Positions 42,116 to 51,211 of a stretch of DNA of 64,000 bases are shown here, one piece after another. The DNA is from JASHPR01 sp963842355 (GTDB lineage Bacteria; Actinomycetota; Actinomycetes; Streptosporangiales; Streptosporangiaceae). The translations under genes were made by a program, and so were the position numbers. How positions within the stretch are numbered: the first letter of the stretch is position 1; every line of letters begins with the position of its first letter. The notes below the pieces were generated by a model. The model worked only from the letters and a program-made list of their open reading frames with translations, had not been told where the DNA came from and made no database searches. The DNA lies in NCBI GenBank assembly GCA_963842355.1, contig CAWJGC010000012.1, forward strand, positions 1 to 64,000. Direction: 5' to 3'.

Positions 42116-42517
42116 TCACGACTCGGCAGGCGCGGTTCCCGGGGCTGCCGTCCTGGCCGCGGCCGATCCCGCCGGGACCAGCGGCCGTCCGGCGTCGACC
42201 GGCCGGATGAGCGGGGTGACCTGGCTCCTGACGAACATGCCCAGGAGCGCGGCGGAGATCCCCACGACCGCCCCGGTCTGGGCGTCGGTCCAGTGCCACC
42301 ACTGGAACGCGATGCCGACCGCGAGGAAAGCCTGGATGAGGGCCATGGTGGCCGCCGATTCCTGCCTGATCCAGGCCACGATCTGGTTCAAGACGTTCCG
42401 CACTGTTCGCTCCACACGGTCGACGTTGCTCCGCACGGACCGCAGCGGGGAGCTGACCTGGCCCTGGCCGAGCCTTGGCCGGAACGATACGTCCACCGCC
42501 GACCAGAAGAGTGGCAT
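42116..42517 (-). CDS. Two-helix membrane protein, holin-like
   Basis: The 133-aa product starts at ATG 42517 without a clear ribosome site. An amphipathic region (VDRVERTVRNVLNQIVAWIR) precedes two hydrophobic segments, MALIQAFLAVGIAFQWWHW and AVVGISAALLGMFV. The motif VRSQVTPLIRP and an Ala/Pro tail follow. Two close helices followed by R-x-x-VTP resembles small holin or membrane proteins of actinophages, so a phage origin is possible. No lysin, integrase or other phage gene lies nearby, so it may be a domesticated or isolated remnant. Confidence 0.55.
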   Translation of the reverse strand: MPLFWSAVDVSFRPRLGQGQVSSPLRSVRSNVDRVERTVRNVLNQIVAWIRQESAATMALIQAFLAVGIAFQWWHWTDAQTGAVVGISAALLGMFVRSQVTPLIRPVDAGRPLVPAGSAAARTAAPGTAPAES

Positions 42518-42631
42518 TTGAGATACCTGGAGCCCGTCCGCCGCCCCGGCATCCTGGCCGCGTGAATGCGGCTTCGGCTTTGGTGTACACCCGTGTACTG
42601 CAGGTTCACATTCATCGCCGGCTACCTGCGG

Positions 42632-43171
42632 TCAGTACTCGAAGTCGAGACCGTGCAGGTGGGCGCCTGCCAGCCATTCGTGGCGCCGCGCCGTCAGATC
42701 CATCGTCAGGTCCACATGACCGCCCAGGGTCTGGAAGCCTGCGGCATGGAAGTGGCGGATGGCGCTGATGTTCCGAGCCACCGGCCGGATGGCCAGGTAC
42801 TCGTAGCCACGCGCTACCGCCACCTCGACGACGTGGTCGATGAGCCGGCGCCCCACACCCCCGTCCCGCATGGCCTCGGTGACGACGACCGGCTCCACCT
42901 CCCCGCTCGCACCCCGATCGAACAGGCCGGTCAGGCCAACGACCGAGCCTTGTACCTCGGCCACCCAGGACCCGGCCCGCTCGGGCGTGGCCAGGTAGTC
43001 ATCGAGGCCGCCGCCCGGGTCGTCTCCGCCGATGGAGGGGTCCCCGTACAGGCGGCGATGGTGCTCGGTCAGCTCGACCCAGAGCGACCGGCACGCCGGG
43101 TAGTCCTCCTCGGCGTAGGGACGGACGAGCACGTCGATATGGTGCGCCGGGCCAGGCGGGCTGGATCGCAC
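42632..43171 (-). CDS. GNAT N-acetyltransferase
   Basis: The 179-aa product starts at GTG 43171 with AGAGGA upstream. VLVRPYAEEDYPACRSLWVE is the N-terminal strand and helix. PVVVTEAMRDGGVGRRLIDH is the acetyl-CoA loop (RDGGVGR) and RPVARNISAIRHFHAAGFQT is the C-terminal motif. The fold is complete, so it should acetylate an amine. The substrate is unknown; the style resembles aminoglycoside- or protein-acetylating relatives. It is followed by a broken cupin gene on the same strand. Confidence 0.88.
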   Translation of the reverse strand: MRSSPPGPAHHIDVLVRPYAEEDYPACRSLWVELTEHHRRLYGDPSIGGDDPGGGLDDYLATPERAGSWVAEVQGSVVGLTGLFDRGASGEVEPVVVTEAMRDGGVGRRLIDHVVEVAVARGYEYLAIRPVARNISAIRHFHAAGFQTLGGHVDLTMDLTARRHEWLAGAHLHGLDFEY

Positions 43172-43244
43172 TCCTCTGCCTCGGTCGAGTTTGCCAGCCT
43201 CAGGCCGGGGCGCTAGCGGCAGGCGGGCTATCCGGGGCGGCGCG

Positions 43245-43640
43245 TCACGGTGGGGTGGCGGGCCAGGGCCCGTCGACCTCGTAGGCCTCGTCCGGACCGG
43301 GCCAGGGCGGCATCGTCACGGCCACGGCGGCGAGCGGGCCGCGCCCGTGGCCCGGAACTGGAAATGCGTGCCCGCGGGCAGGGACAGGCAGGTCCCCGAG
43401 CTCCAGCGGAACATGTCTCCTCCCGGGCGCCCCGGGCGCCCTGGCCAACCGGACCGCCGTGATAGTGCCGCTCGGCCTCGTCGGCCTGGCGGCGCCACAT
43501 CTGGCCGCGTCCGCTCAGGACGTACCAGATCTCGTCCACGCCGCGGTGGGCCACCGCCCGGGAGACCTGGCCCGCGCCGAGTTCGAAGTGCGCCATCCCG
43601 CCGCGGGCGAGCTGGAGCGGGCGGGAGGCCAGGTGACGGT
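43245..43640 (-). pseudogene. Cupin protein remnant with two frameshifts
   Basis: Three reading frames each contain one piece of a single cupin domain. First HFELGAGQVSRAVAHRGVDE and IWYVLSGRGQMWRRQADEAE (first cupin strand set, metal-binding His). Then, in the next frame, SSGTCLSLPAGTHFQFRATG (second set). Then LAAVAVTMPPWPGPDEAYEV and DGPWPATPP in a third frame. Breaks lie near 43425 and 43345. This order matches a well-known actinobacterial cupin of about 120 aa. The start cannot be fixed: no start codon sits in frame before MAHF at 43596, so the N-terminus may be altered too. Confidence 0.7.
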
Positions 43641-43865
43641 TCAGCGGATCGCGCGACCGAACGAGCGCCGGGCGGCCGAGGGCTCGTGCGTCAGGGGCCC
43701 GGACGTGCGGAACAGGAACTCCTGGTAGGTGTCGGGAGCCAGGTCCGGGCGGAGCAGGCTCTCGCCCGCGGTGGCCTGAAGCTGGGCGATCCGGCGCTGG
43801 GCGTAACGGCAATCGGCGATGACCGCCGCCACCCGGCGGGACATCGCCCGCAGGAAGCGGTACAT
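43641..43865 (-). CDS. Conserved actinobacterial small protein
   Basis: ATG at 43865 follows GAGGAGG by 5 nt. The 74-aa product reads YRFLRAMSRRVAAVIADCRY, AQRRIAQLQATAGESLLRPD and PDTYQEFLFRTSGPLTHEPS. This pattern, with a basic N-terminal helix and the terminal APDTYxEFLFRTSG(x)LxHEP motif, recurs as a short uncharacterised protein in Streptomyces and relatives (recalled from general familiarity, not a search). It is soluble and has no enzyme motif. Its stop lies next to the broken cupin gene, and no other gene overlaps it. Confidence 0.75.
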   Translation of the reverse strand: MYRFLRAMSRRVAAVIADCRYAQRRIAQLQATAGESLLRPDLAPDTYQEFLFRTSGPLTHEPSAARRSFGRAIR

Positions 43866-44135
43866 CGGTTCCTCCTCGATACGGGCTGCTTCGGCTCTTG
43901 CTCTTACACGCTCGCCGTAAGACCCGCCCGCCCGCATGGGGCGTACGCCTTATCTTGCGCACCGCCGCGTCCGGCCGGGCTAAGCAGGCCGCTGAGCAGG
44001 GGTCCGGCATACCGCGGGGAGGCCCGAGGGTGAGCTATCCCCCAGGCGAAGTTGGGTGACAGCCGGCTGCCCCCGGCCGCGCCGCGTCCGTAGCGTCATG
44101 ACCAGAGAACAGCGGCGCTACCTAGGAGAATGCAG

Positions 44136-45086
44136 ATGATCGAGACCCATGGTCTCAGCAAGAGCTACGGCTCTACCGTCGCGGTCGACGACCTCAGCTT
44201 CACGATCCGCCCCGGGGTGGTGACCGGGTTCCTGGGGCCGAACGGCGCCGGCAAGACCACCACGATGCGGCTGATCCTGGGGCTGGACTACCCCAGCGCC
44301 GGGACCGTCACCGTGAACGGCAAGCGGTACCCGCGGCTGCCCAGCCCGATGCACGAGGTGGGCGCGCTGCTGGACGCCAAGGCCGTGCACGGCGGTCGCA
44401 GCGCCCGCAGCCACCTGCTCTGCCTGGCGCAGACCAACGGCATCTCCCGCCGCCGGGTGGACGAGGTGCTCGGCATCGTCGGGCTGGCCGAGGTGGCCGG
44501 GAAGAGGTCCAAGGGGTTCTCGCTGGGCATGAGCCAGCGGCTCGGCATCGCCGCGACCCTGCTGGGCGATCCGGAGATCCTGATGTTCGACGAGCCGGTG
44601 AACGGGCTGGATCCCGAGGGCATCCTGTGGATCCGCAACCTGATGAAGTCGCTCGCCGCCGAGGGGCGGACGGTGTTCGTCTCCAGCCACCTGATGTCGG
44701 AGATGGAGAACACCGCCGACCACGTGATCGTGATCGGGCGCGGCCGGCTCATCGCCGACTGCGGCATGGCCGAGTTCATCGCCCGCAGCTCCGTCCAGGC
44801 CATCCAGGTGCGGACGCCGCAGCCGGACGCGCTGGCCCGGGCCGTCGCGGCCGCGGGCGGGACGGCCGGCCGCGGCCCCGGCGACCAGGGCGAGCTTGAG
44901 GTGCGCGGGCTCACCGAGGAGCGGGTCGGCGACATCGCCTTCGCCCACGGCGTGCGGCTGCATCACCTGACCCCGTCCCGGGCCTCGCTGGAGCAGGCGT
45001 TCATGGAACTGACCGCGGACAGCGTCGAATACCACGCCGGGCTGCCGGAGAACCGGCCGCCGGCCCCCATCGGAATGGAGAACTGA
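44136..45086 (+). CDS. ABC transporter ATP-binding protein
   Basis: ATG at 44136 lies 6 nt after TAGGAG; the ATG at 44130 is too close. The 316-aa product has Walker A GPNGAGKT (34-41), the signature FSLGMSQR, Walker B EILMFDEPVNGLDPEG and the switch His in FVSSHLMSEME. A C-terminal regulatory stretch ends near the permease start. This is the DrrA/daunorubicin-type or CcmA-like export group that pairs with a permease of few helices. It heads a four-gene run: ATPase, permease, histidine kinase, response regulator. The likely job is drug or peptide export under two-component control. Confidence 0.92.
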   Translation: MIETHGLSKSYGSTVAVDDLSFTIRPGVVTGFLGPNGAGKTTTMRLILGLDYPSAGTVTVNGKRYPRLPSPMHEVGALLDAKAVHGGRSARSHLLCLAQTNGISRRRVDEVLGIVGLAEVAGKRSKGFSLGMSQRLGIAATLLGDPEILMFDEPVNGLDPEGILWIRNLMKSLAAEGRTVFVSSHLMSEMENTADHVIVIGRGRLIADCGMAEFIARSSVQAIQVRTPQPDALARAVAAAGGTAGRGPGDQGELEVRGLTEERVGDIAFAHGVRLHHLTPSRASLEQAFMELTADSVEYHAGLPENRPPAPIGMEN

Positions 45087-45087
45087 C

Positions 45088-45936
45088 ATGGCAGCAGTAA
45101 CCGCGAGCCCGGCCCGTCCCCGGCCCGTCCCCGCCGACGGCTACCGGGCAGGCCTGGCGGGCACGCTACGGTCCGAGCTCACCAAGATCCGTTCGGTCCG
45201 CTCCACCTACTGGACCCTGTTCCTGCTGGTGCTGGCGGGTATCGCCTGGAGTGTCGCGTACTGCGCGGGCCAGGCGTCCCATTGGTCGTCCACCCCGGCA
45301 CAGGACCGCGTGGGCTTCGACCCGGCGCAGGCCAGCATCGTCGGGCTGGCCCTGCTCGGCCAGCTCATGATCGTGGTCCTCGGCACGCTCGCGATCACGT
45401 CGGAGTACTCGACGGGGATGATGCGCACGTCGCTGACCGTGATGCCCCGGCGCGGAGTGTTGTACGGCGCGAAGGCCGCCGTGTTCACGGCGGTCGCCCT
45501 GGTCACGGCGTTCCTGACCAGCTTCGCGGCCTTCTTCATCGGCCAGGCCCTGCTGAGGTCCACGCACGTGAGCGCGACACTGTCCCAGCCCAACGTCCTG
45601 CGGGCGGTGACCGGCGCCGCTCTGTACGTCGTGCTGTGCGGCCTGTTCGCGTTCGGCCTCGGCGCGATCCTGCGGAGCACGGCCGGCGCCATGACCGCGG
45701 CCTACGGGCTGCTGTTCCTGCTGCCGCAGCTCGCCAAGGCGCTGCCCAGCGGCTGGTACGCCGACGTGGACCGGTGGCTGCCCGGCGGAGACGTCGTGAA
45801 CGCGATCACGAACACCCAGGCCGTCAACAGCAACCCGCACCTGTTCAGCGCGTGGGGCGAGTTCGCGGTGTTCGGCGCCTACACGGCGATCTTGCTCGTC
45901 CTCGGCGCGCTGCTGTTCCGCACCCGCGACGCCTGA
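45088..45936 (+). CDS. ABC transporter permease
   Basis: ATG at 45088 overlaps or abuts the ATPase stop (TGACATGG). The 282-aa product has a soluble N-terminal 30 residues and about six hydrophobic helices: YWTLFLLVLAGIAWSVAYC, GLALLGQLMIVVLGTLAI, AVFTAVALVTAFLTSFAAFF, AALYVVLCGLFAFGLGAIL, AMTAAYGLLFLLPQLAKAL and AVFGAYTAILLVLGALLF. It carries the ABC-2-type motif EYSTGMMRTSLTVMPRRGVL. It is the partner of the ATPase gene just upstream. No periplasmic binding protein is present, consistent with an exporter. Confidence 0.9.
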   Translation: MAAVTASPARPRPVPADGYRAGLAGTLRSELTKIRSVRSTYWTLFLLVLAGIAWSVAYCAGQASHWSSTPAQDRVGFDPAQASIVGLALLGQLMIVVLGTLAITSEYSTGMMRTSLTVMPRRGVLYGAKAAVFTAVALVTAFLTSFAAFFIGQALLRSTHVSATLSQPNVLRAVTGAALYVVLCGLFAFGLGAILRSTAGAMTAAYGLLFLLPQLAKALPSGWYADVDRWLPGGDVVNAITNTQAVNSNPHLFSAWGEFAVFGAYTAILLVLGALLFRTRDA

Positions 45937-46003
45937 TCACGGGATGACCAGGTCGGGTACGGGGCGCAGCTCCACATCTGGTGACAGTGCATACCCTGGG
46001 CGT

Positions 46004-47290
46004 GTGCTGCCGGACGCGTGGATACGCAGTCATCCATGGCAGGCGGACGGCCTGCTGGCGGCGGCGCTGTTCATGCTCACCGTGCCTCAGCTCTCGGCCG
46101 CGGCGGCGGATCCCTACATGCAGACCGCCTACATCGGGGTCACCGCGCTGCTCGCCGCCACCGTGGTGCCGCGCCGCCGGTACCCGGTGGCGGCGTTCGC
46201 CGTCGCCGCGGCGATCGTGGCCGCGCAGGTCGCCTTCGGCGTGGACGTCGGCCAGGCAGCGGTCTTTGCCCTGCAGCCGAACAATGCTGACCTGGCCATC
46301 GTGGTGCTGTTGTACACCCTCGCCGCCTACCGGCCGCGGCGGGTGTCCGTCGTCGGCCTGGCGGTCTGCCTTTTCGGATCGGCGGCGGCCATTGCCCGCT
46401 GGGCCCCGGCCCACCATGCGTACGCGGGGGGCGCGGTCCTGGGTGCGGCGGCCGGGCTGGGCGGGGTGACGCTGACCGCGTGGGTGCTCGGTGATTCGGT
46501 GGCCTACCGTTACCGGCGCGCGTATTACGCCTCGGTGGAGGAACGCGCCGCCCGGGCCGAAGCCGAGCGTGACGCCCAGGCGCGGATCGCCGCGGCGGCC
46601 GAGCGCGCCCGCGAACTGGAGGAACGCCGCGCCCGCGCGGTGGACGAGTCGGCGGCCCGGCTGCGCCGGATCGAGCGCGACCTGCACGACGGGGCCCAGG
46701 TCCGGCTGGCCGCGCTGGCCATGACCCTCGGGGAGATCAAGGAGAACCTCGAAGCCGCGGCCGTCGGGGCGGGTGACCACGGCCCGGGCGGCCCGGGCGG
46801 CGCTGGCCGCCCGGCCGACCCGGAGCACATCGCCATGCTGGTCGGCACGGCCCACCAGAACGCCAAGCAGACCCTGGCCGAACTGCGGGACCTGGCCCGG
46901 GGGATCCACCCGCCGGTGCTCGACCGCGGCCTCGACGCGGCGCTGGCCACGCTGGCCGAGGCCAGCGCGACCCCGGTCGCGCTGAGCGTCAGCGTCGCCG
47001 CGCGCCCCTCGCCGGCCATCGAGTCCATCGCCTACTTCTGCGCGGCCGAGCTTCTCGCCAACATCACCAAGCACAGCGGGGCCGGCCGCGCCACGATCAG
47101 CGTCAGCGACCAGGGCGGGAGGCTGCTCATGACCGTGACCGACGACGGGGCCGGCGGGGCCCGCCCCGCCCCCGGCGGCGGGCTCGCGGGACTGCTCGAG
47201 CGGGTGCAGACCGTCGACGGGCAGCTCGACGTCGACAGCCCGCCCGGCGGGCCGACGATCATCACGGTCGAATTGCCGAGCCACGCGTGA
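46004..47290 (+). CDS. NarL-type sensor histidine kinase
   Basis: GTG at 46004 is the start that keeps the first membrane helix; the frame upstream to 45944 is noise. The 428-aa product has about five hydrophobic segments in the first 165 residues, a coiled linker (RAEAERDAQARIAAAAERAR), the HisKA_3 box RRIERDLHDGAQVRLAALAM with His228, and a HATPase end LLANITKHSGAGRATISVSD with GGGLAGLLERVQTVDGQLD. It senses at the membrane. It is 68 bp downstream of the ABC permease and overlaps the regulator gene by GTGA, so the ABC unit and the two-component system form one module. Confidence 0.93.
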   Translation: MLPDAWIRSHPWQADGLLAAALFMLTVPQLSAAAADPYMQTAYIGVTALLAATVVPRRRYPVAAFAVAAAIVAAQVAFGVDVGQAAVFALQPNNADLAIVVLLYTLAAYRPRRVSVVGLAVCLFGSAAAIARWAPAHHAYAGGAVLGAAAGLGGVTLTAWVLGDSVAYRYRRAYYASVEERAARAEAERDAQARIAAAAERARELEERRARAVDESAARLRRIERDLHDGAQVRLAALAMTLGEIKENLEAAAVGAGDHGPGGPGGAGRPADPEHIAMLVGTAHQNAKQTLAELRDLARGIHPPVLDRGLDAALATLAEASATPVALSVSVAARPSPAIESIAYFCAAELLANITKHSGAGRATISVSDQGGRLLMTVTDDGAGGARPAPGGGLAGLLERVQTVDGQLDVDSPPGGPTIITVELPSHA

Positions 47291-47985
47291 CGCCGGCACC
47301 TCCCCGCGGGGACGACCCCCCCACGCCCTCCAGCCGGCCGCTGCGCATCGTGATCGCGGAGGACGCCGCGATCATGCGGGACGGGCTGACCCAGACCCTC
47401 ACCCGCCGGGGCCACGAGGTCGTCGCCGCGGTGGCCGACGCGCAGGCGCTGCAGGAGGCGGTCGACACCGGCCTGCCCGACGTGGCCATCATCGACGTGC
47501 GCATGCCGCCGACCCACACCGACGAAGGGCTGCGCGCGGCCCAGGCGATCCACCGGGACCATCCGCGGGTCGGCGTGCTCGTGTTCTCGCAGTACATCGA
47601 GACCCGGTCGGCGGCCGAGTTGCTCGCCGGGTCCCCGTCGGGCGTGGGCTACCTGCTGAAGGACCGCGTCGCCGACGTCAGCGAGTTCCTCGAGGCCATC
47701 GCCCGCGTGGCGCAGGGCGGCACGGTACTCGACCCCGAGGTCGTCCGGCAGCTTCTGCGCGGCAGCCGCCGCGCCGACACCCTGGCCGCGCTCACGCCGC
47801 GCGAGCGGGAGGTGCTCTCGCTCATGGCCCAGGGCCGGTCCAACGTCGCGATCGCCGACGCGCTCGTGATCTCGCCCGGGGTGGTGGAGAAGCACGTGGC
47901 CAGCATCTTCGCCAAGCTCGGCCTCGCCCCGTCCGACAGCGACAACCGCCGGGTCATCGCCGCCATCACCTACCTGGAATCCTGA
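47287..47985 (+). CDS. NarL/LuxR-type response regulator
   Basis: GTG at 47287 overlaps the kinase stop (GTGA). The 232-aa product has a receiver domain with RIVIAEDAAIMRDGL (acid pocket E25, D26) and the phospho-acceptor D70 in VAIIDVRMPP. The loop Lys is in GYLLKDRVAD. A C-terminal LuxR helix-turn-helix follows (LTPREREVLSLMAQGRSNVA, ISPGVVEKHVASIFAKLGLA). It should bind DNA near the ABC promoter at about 44040-44130. It is convergent with the F420-type oxidoreductase gene. Confidence 0.93.
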   Translation: MTPAPPRGDDPPTPSSRPLRIVIAEDAAIMRDGLTQTLTRRGHEVVAAVADAQALQEAVDTGLPDVAIIDVRMPPTHTDEGLRAAQAIHRDHPRVGVLVFSQYIETRSAAELLAGSPSGVGYLLKDRVADVSEFLEAIARVAQGGTVLDPEVVRQLLRGSRRADTLAALTPREREVLSLMAQGRSNVAIADALVISPGVVEKHVASIFAKLGLAPSDSDNRRVIAAITYLES

Positions 47986-48008
47986 CCGCCACCCCGTTCA
48001 GCGCGGCG

Positions 48009-48887
48009 TCACGCCTTGACCTTGGCGATGACGTCGCCGGCGTACCGGCGCAGCTTGTCGATCTTCTCGGCCAGCGGCTCGGTGTCGGGGCCGACCTGGT
48101 AAGGCCAGCGGAAGCCGACGATCACGTCGGTCACGCCCTGCTCCTCCAGGCGGCGCACGCCCGGCACGGTGTAGGCGTCCGTGGAGATCACGTGCACCTC
48201 GAACGGGCGGTCCGCGGTTCCCTCCTGGCGGCGGAACCCGGCGAGCCGCTCGAGCAGCCCGGGCAGGTGCCCGGGATCCCCGCCGCCGTGCAGCCAGCCG
48301 TCCCCCGCCCGGGCGGCCCGGCGCAGGGCCGCGTCCCCGTGGCCGCCGATGAGGATCGGGAGCGGCTCGCTCGGCACGGGAGTGATCTTGATGGGCGGCA
48401 GGTCGAAGATCTCCCCGTGGTAGGAGAAGTAACCCCCGGCCGACAGCCCGCGGATGACGGCGACTTCCTCGTCCATGCGTCGGCCGCGGCCTTCCCACGG
48501 CACGCCGAGCACTTCGTAGTCCTCGCGCCAGGGGCTGGTCCCGACCCCCAAGACCAGCCGGTTGCCGGTGAGCACGGCGGTCGACGTGGCCTGCTTGGCC
48601 ACCAGCACCGGATCGCGCACCGGCAGCTTCAGCACGAACGTAACGAAACGTATGCGTTCGGTGACCGCGCCCAGCGCGGGAATGAGCGAGAACGGTTCGA
48701 GGAATGGCTTGTCGTCCAGGAACTCGCGGGTACCGTCCGGATTGAACGGGTACACGCTGGTGGATCGCTCGGGATAGCAGATGCTGTCCGGCACCACCAT
48801 CGAGTCGTACCCAGCCTCCTCGGCGGCGCGCGCGAGCGGGGCGTAGAACGACGGGCTGGTCATCGACTCGGCGTAGGAGAAGCGCAC
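48009..48887 (-). CDS. LLM-class F420-dependent oxidoreductase
   Basis: GTG at 48887 follows GGAGGT; the frame to 49484 is antisense to the next gene. The 292-aa product is a luciferase-like TIM barrel: PLARAAEEAGYDSMVVPDS, FSLIPALGAVTERIRFVTF, ATSTAVLTGNRLVLGVGTSP, WREDYEVLGVPWEGRGRRMD and PILIGGHGDAALRRAARAGD. This is the group with long SY-loops and a terminal EQGVTDVIVGFRWPYQ. F420 is the likely cofactor, by family in actinomycetes. It is the second enzyme of this class in the window and belongs to a different branch from the one at 9582. Substrate unknown. Confidence 0.9.
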   Translation of the reverse strand: MRFSYAESMTSPSFYAPLARAAEEAGYDSMVVPDSICYPERSTSVYPFNPDGTREFLDDKPFLEPFSLIPALGAVTERIRFVTFVLKLPVRDPVLVAKQATSTAVLTGNRLVLGVGTSPWREDYEVLGVPWEGRGRRMDEEVAVIRGLSAGGYFSYHGEIFDLPPIKITPVPSEPLPILIGGHGDAALRRAARAGDGWLHGGGDPGHLPGLLERLAGFRRQEGTADRPFEVHVISTDAYTVPGVRRLEEQGVTDVIVGFRWPYQVGPDTEPLAEKIDKLRRYAGDVIAKVKA

Positions 48888-48937
48888 GCGACCTCCGGCT
48901 CCGCGGGCGTGACGCTCCGCTGGGGTGGGCTGTGAAG

Positions 48938-50530
48938 CTAATTGTGGCGGGTCGTCCGCCGTCGCCGCAGCAGCCAGCCGGCGCCGCCGATCACCACCAG
49001 GCCCGCGGCCGCGAGGCCCGCGATCGCCCCGGCGGGCCAGCCTCCGCCGCCGGACGGCGCGGGCTGGCTGCTCGCGGGGCCGGGCGGAGGGCTCGACGGG
49101 GCGCCGGTCGGAGTGGGGGTGACGGGGGGCGCCGCGACGCCGGGACCGCCGGCCCGGAACGCGACCACGTCCCGCGCCGAGGGGGCCAGCAGCAGGCCGT
49201 CGCCGACGCTCGGGGTCGGGAAGTGGTTGGCCGGGGCGCCGATCGAGGCCTGCTGGCGCACGGTGCCGGTCGCGGGACTGAGCCCGTAGAGGGTGCCGTT
49301 CCGGCCGATGGTCCAGATCAAGCCTGCGGCGATGATCGGGGGGCCGCCTCCCGTTCCGGAACTCCACAACAGATGCAGCGCGGGCGGGGAGTTCGTCGCC
49401 CGGACGGCGATCACGCCGCTGACGCACGGCAGGTAGGCCGTCGGGCCGGCCAGCGCGAACCCGCCGTCGATGTCGTCGCTGCACGCTGAGCCCAGGGTGG
49501 CCTCCTGGTGGCCGATGCCGCCGAGGTGCGCGCCGTCGAGGAGGTAGACGACGCGGGACTTCCCGGCCAGCATGACCTGGCCGCCGGGCAGCAGCACCGG
49601 CGCCGTCGACATGTCGAGGTCACGGGAGTTGTCCGCGGCCCAGGAACTCGGCGCGAAGTACTGCAACAGCCGCATGGTCGCGGACAGTTCGAGCACCGAG
49701 TCACTGTCGTCGTAGGCGTGCGACGACGAGTCGACCGAGCCGTTGCCGACGCTGACCCAGACGTGGTTGCCGCCGTCGACGACGGGGGCGGCGCCGCCCA
49801 TCCAGACCGCCCCCTGCGACTCGTCGCCCGCGGCGTCGACGGTGAAGATCCGCGGCCGCGCGCCGGTCTCCGGCGCGGCCACCACCCGGCCCCGGTAGCT
49901 CGCGCAATCCCCGAAGTTCCCGCCCAGGCCGAACACCACCCGGCCGTTGTCGAGGGTCAGGCCGGTGCGCTGCAGCAGCGCGGCGGGGTCCGCGCCGGGC
50001 GGGTCCACGTCCCGGGTCACCTCGGTCTGGCCCGAGGCCGTGGCCAGCCCGACCAGCAGGTGCGCCGGCGTCCCGTTCACCAGTTCATCGGCCACCACGA
50101 AGATCTCGCCCCGGGACCGGTCGATCACCGGGGTGCCGGTGATGCCGACCGTGGGCGCGATGTCGCCGCACGGCAGCGAGCCCGACGGCACGGGAGCGCC
50201 GAGATGCCTCGACCACACGACCTGCCCGGTGCCGGCCGAGAGCGCGTACACGGTGTCGTTCTCGGTCGCGACGTAGACCCGCCCGGCGTACACCAGCGGC
50301 TCGCCGTAGATCTCCCCGTCGAGGGCCGGCGACGTCCACGCCCGGGTCGCGGTGTCGACGGCGGCCACCCGCCCGGCGACGCCGGTACCGGCCAGATCCT
50401 GGTGGTACACGGTCCAGGAGCCCGACCCGGTCGCCCGGGGCGCTCCGGTCGCCCCGGCGGGTCCGGCCGACCAGAGCGCGGCGGCCAGGGCCAGCGTCCC
50501 GGCCGCCGCGACGCGCTGCCACCCGTTCAT
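48938..50530 (-). CDS. Secreted PQQ-like beta-propeller protein with C-terminal membrane anchor
   Basis: The 530-aa product has a signal peptide (VAAAGTLALAAALWSAGPAG) and a WD/PQQ-like propeller core: EIYGEPLVYAGRVYVATEND, TVYALSAGTGQVVWSRHLGA, GTPVIDRSRGEIFVVADELV. A Pro/Ser/Gly-rich stalk (TPTPTGAPSSPPPGPASSQP) follows, and then a final TM helix with an RRRRTTRHN basic tail. The Cys residues SLPCG, DCASY, SACSDD and LPCVSG may form disulfides. It should be exposed on the cell surface. Some propellers of this type are dehydrogenases, but the PQQ and calcium ligands are not identifiable here. Confidence 0.88.
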   Translation of the reverse strand: MNGWQRVAAAGTLALAAALWSAGPAGATGAPRATGSGSWTVYHQDLAGTGVAGRVAAVDTATRAWTSPALDGEIYGEPLVYAGRVYVATENDTVYALSAGTGQVVWSRHLGAPVPSGSLPCGDIAPTVGITGTPVIDRSRGEIFVVADELVNGTPAHLLVGLATASGQTEVTRDVDPPGADPAALLQRTGLTLDNGRVVFGLGGNFGDCASYRGRVVAAPETGARPRIFTVDAAGDESQGAVWMGGAAPVVDGGNHVWVSVGNGSVDSSSHAYDDSDSVLELSATMRLLQYFAPSSWAADNSRDLDMSTAPVLLPGGQVMLAGKSRVVYLLDGAHLGGIGHQEATLGSACSDDIDGGFALAGPTAYLPCVSGVIAVRATNSPPALHLLWSSGTGGGPPIIAAGLIWTIGRNGTLYGLSPATGTVRQQASIGAPANHFPTPSVGDGLLLAPSARDVVAFRAGGPGVAAPPVTPTPTGAPSSPPPGPASSQPAPSGGGGWPAGAIAGLAAAGLVVIGGAGWLLRRRRTTRHN

Positions 50531-50610
50531 CGCGCCGAGCCGGCGGGGCGTGCGGCAGGCTCGGCCATGGTCACAGCGTAGCTACGCCCGCCCGCCGGGC
50601 GCGGGCGCGG

Positions 50611-51069
50611 TTACGGCTGCGCCGAGGCCGGCAGCGCGAACGTCTGGCTGGTGGGAGCGTGCGCCGGGCGCACCCCGGTGAAGATCCAGGTCAGCCTGCT
50701 GAAGTAGGCGCGGCCCGGGTGGTGCGGCCACGGCGCGGCCCGCCACAGCACCACGAGGATCGGGTACCGGGTGAACTTGCTCGGCCCGCAGCTCGAGCTC
50801 GGCGTGCAGTTGTTGACCTTCAGGGTGCCGCTGCCGAACGCCACCGAGCGCCAGCTTGTCCACGACAGCCCGCCCACGAACTCGTTGGACGGCATGCACC
50901 CGATGTCGTACACGCGCGGCCGGACCAAGCCGCCGCCGTGGCAGCCGACCAGCACCACCGGGCCGGCGGCGGCAGACGCCGAGCCGGCGGCAAGGACGGT
51001 CCCGGTCACGGTTCCGGCCGCTGCTATCAGCCCGGCCGCCAGCATGACCCGCACGCGAATGAGCTTCAT
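50611..51069 (-). CDS. Secreted small protein of unknown function
   Basis: ATG at 51069 follows a GAGGGGAG ribosome site on the minus strand. The 152-aa product begins KLIRVRVMLAAGLIAAAGTV, a Sec signal peptide ending near AGSASAAA. The mature domain is about 115 aa with VVLVGCHGGGLVRPRVYDIG, then CMPSNEFVGGLSWTSWRSVA and CTPSSSCGPSKFTRYPILVV. Four cysteines suggest two disulfides. It lies between the propeller and ABC permease genes. No family known to me; an extracellular ligand or inhibitor is possible. Confidence 0.8.
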   Translation of the reverse strand: MKLIRVRVMLAAGLIAAAGTVTGTVLAAGSASAAAGPVVLVGCHGGGLVRPRVYDIGCMPSNEFVGGLSWTSWRSVAFGSGTLKVNNCTPSSSCGPSKFTRYPILVVLWRAAPWPHHPGRAYFSRLTWIFTGVRPAHAPTSQTFALPASAQP

Positions 51070-51211
51070 CGGGTGACTCCCCTCACGGTTGATCGTCACC
51101 TGTACGACGCCGGGCCGGCCGCAACGGGTTAATGGCGACGGTCACGATCTCGCATCGGGGCGTCAGCGCCGGGACGTCGCCGATCGGCTGACCATCGAGT
51201 GGGCCACACGG

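Noticed and set aside
48888..49484. N-terminal extension of the F420-type oxidoreductase at 48009
   Set aside because: Antisense to the propeller gene; the family core starts at GTG 48887 with a ribosome site.
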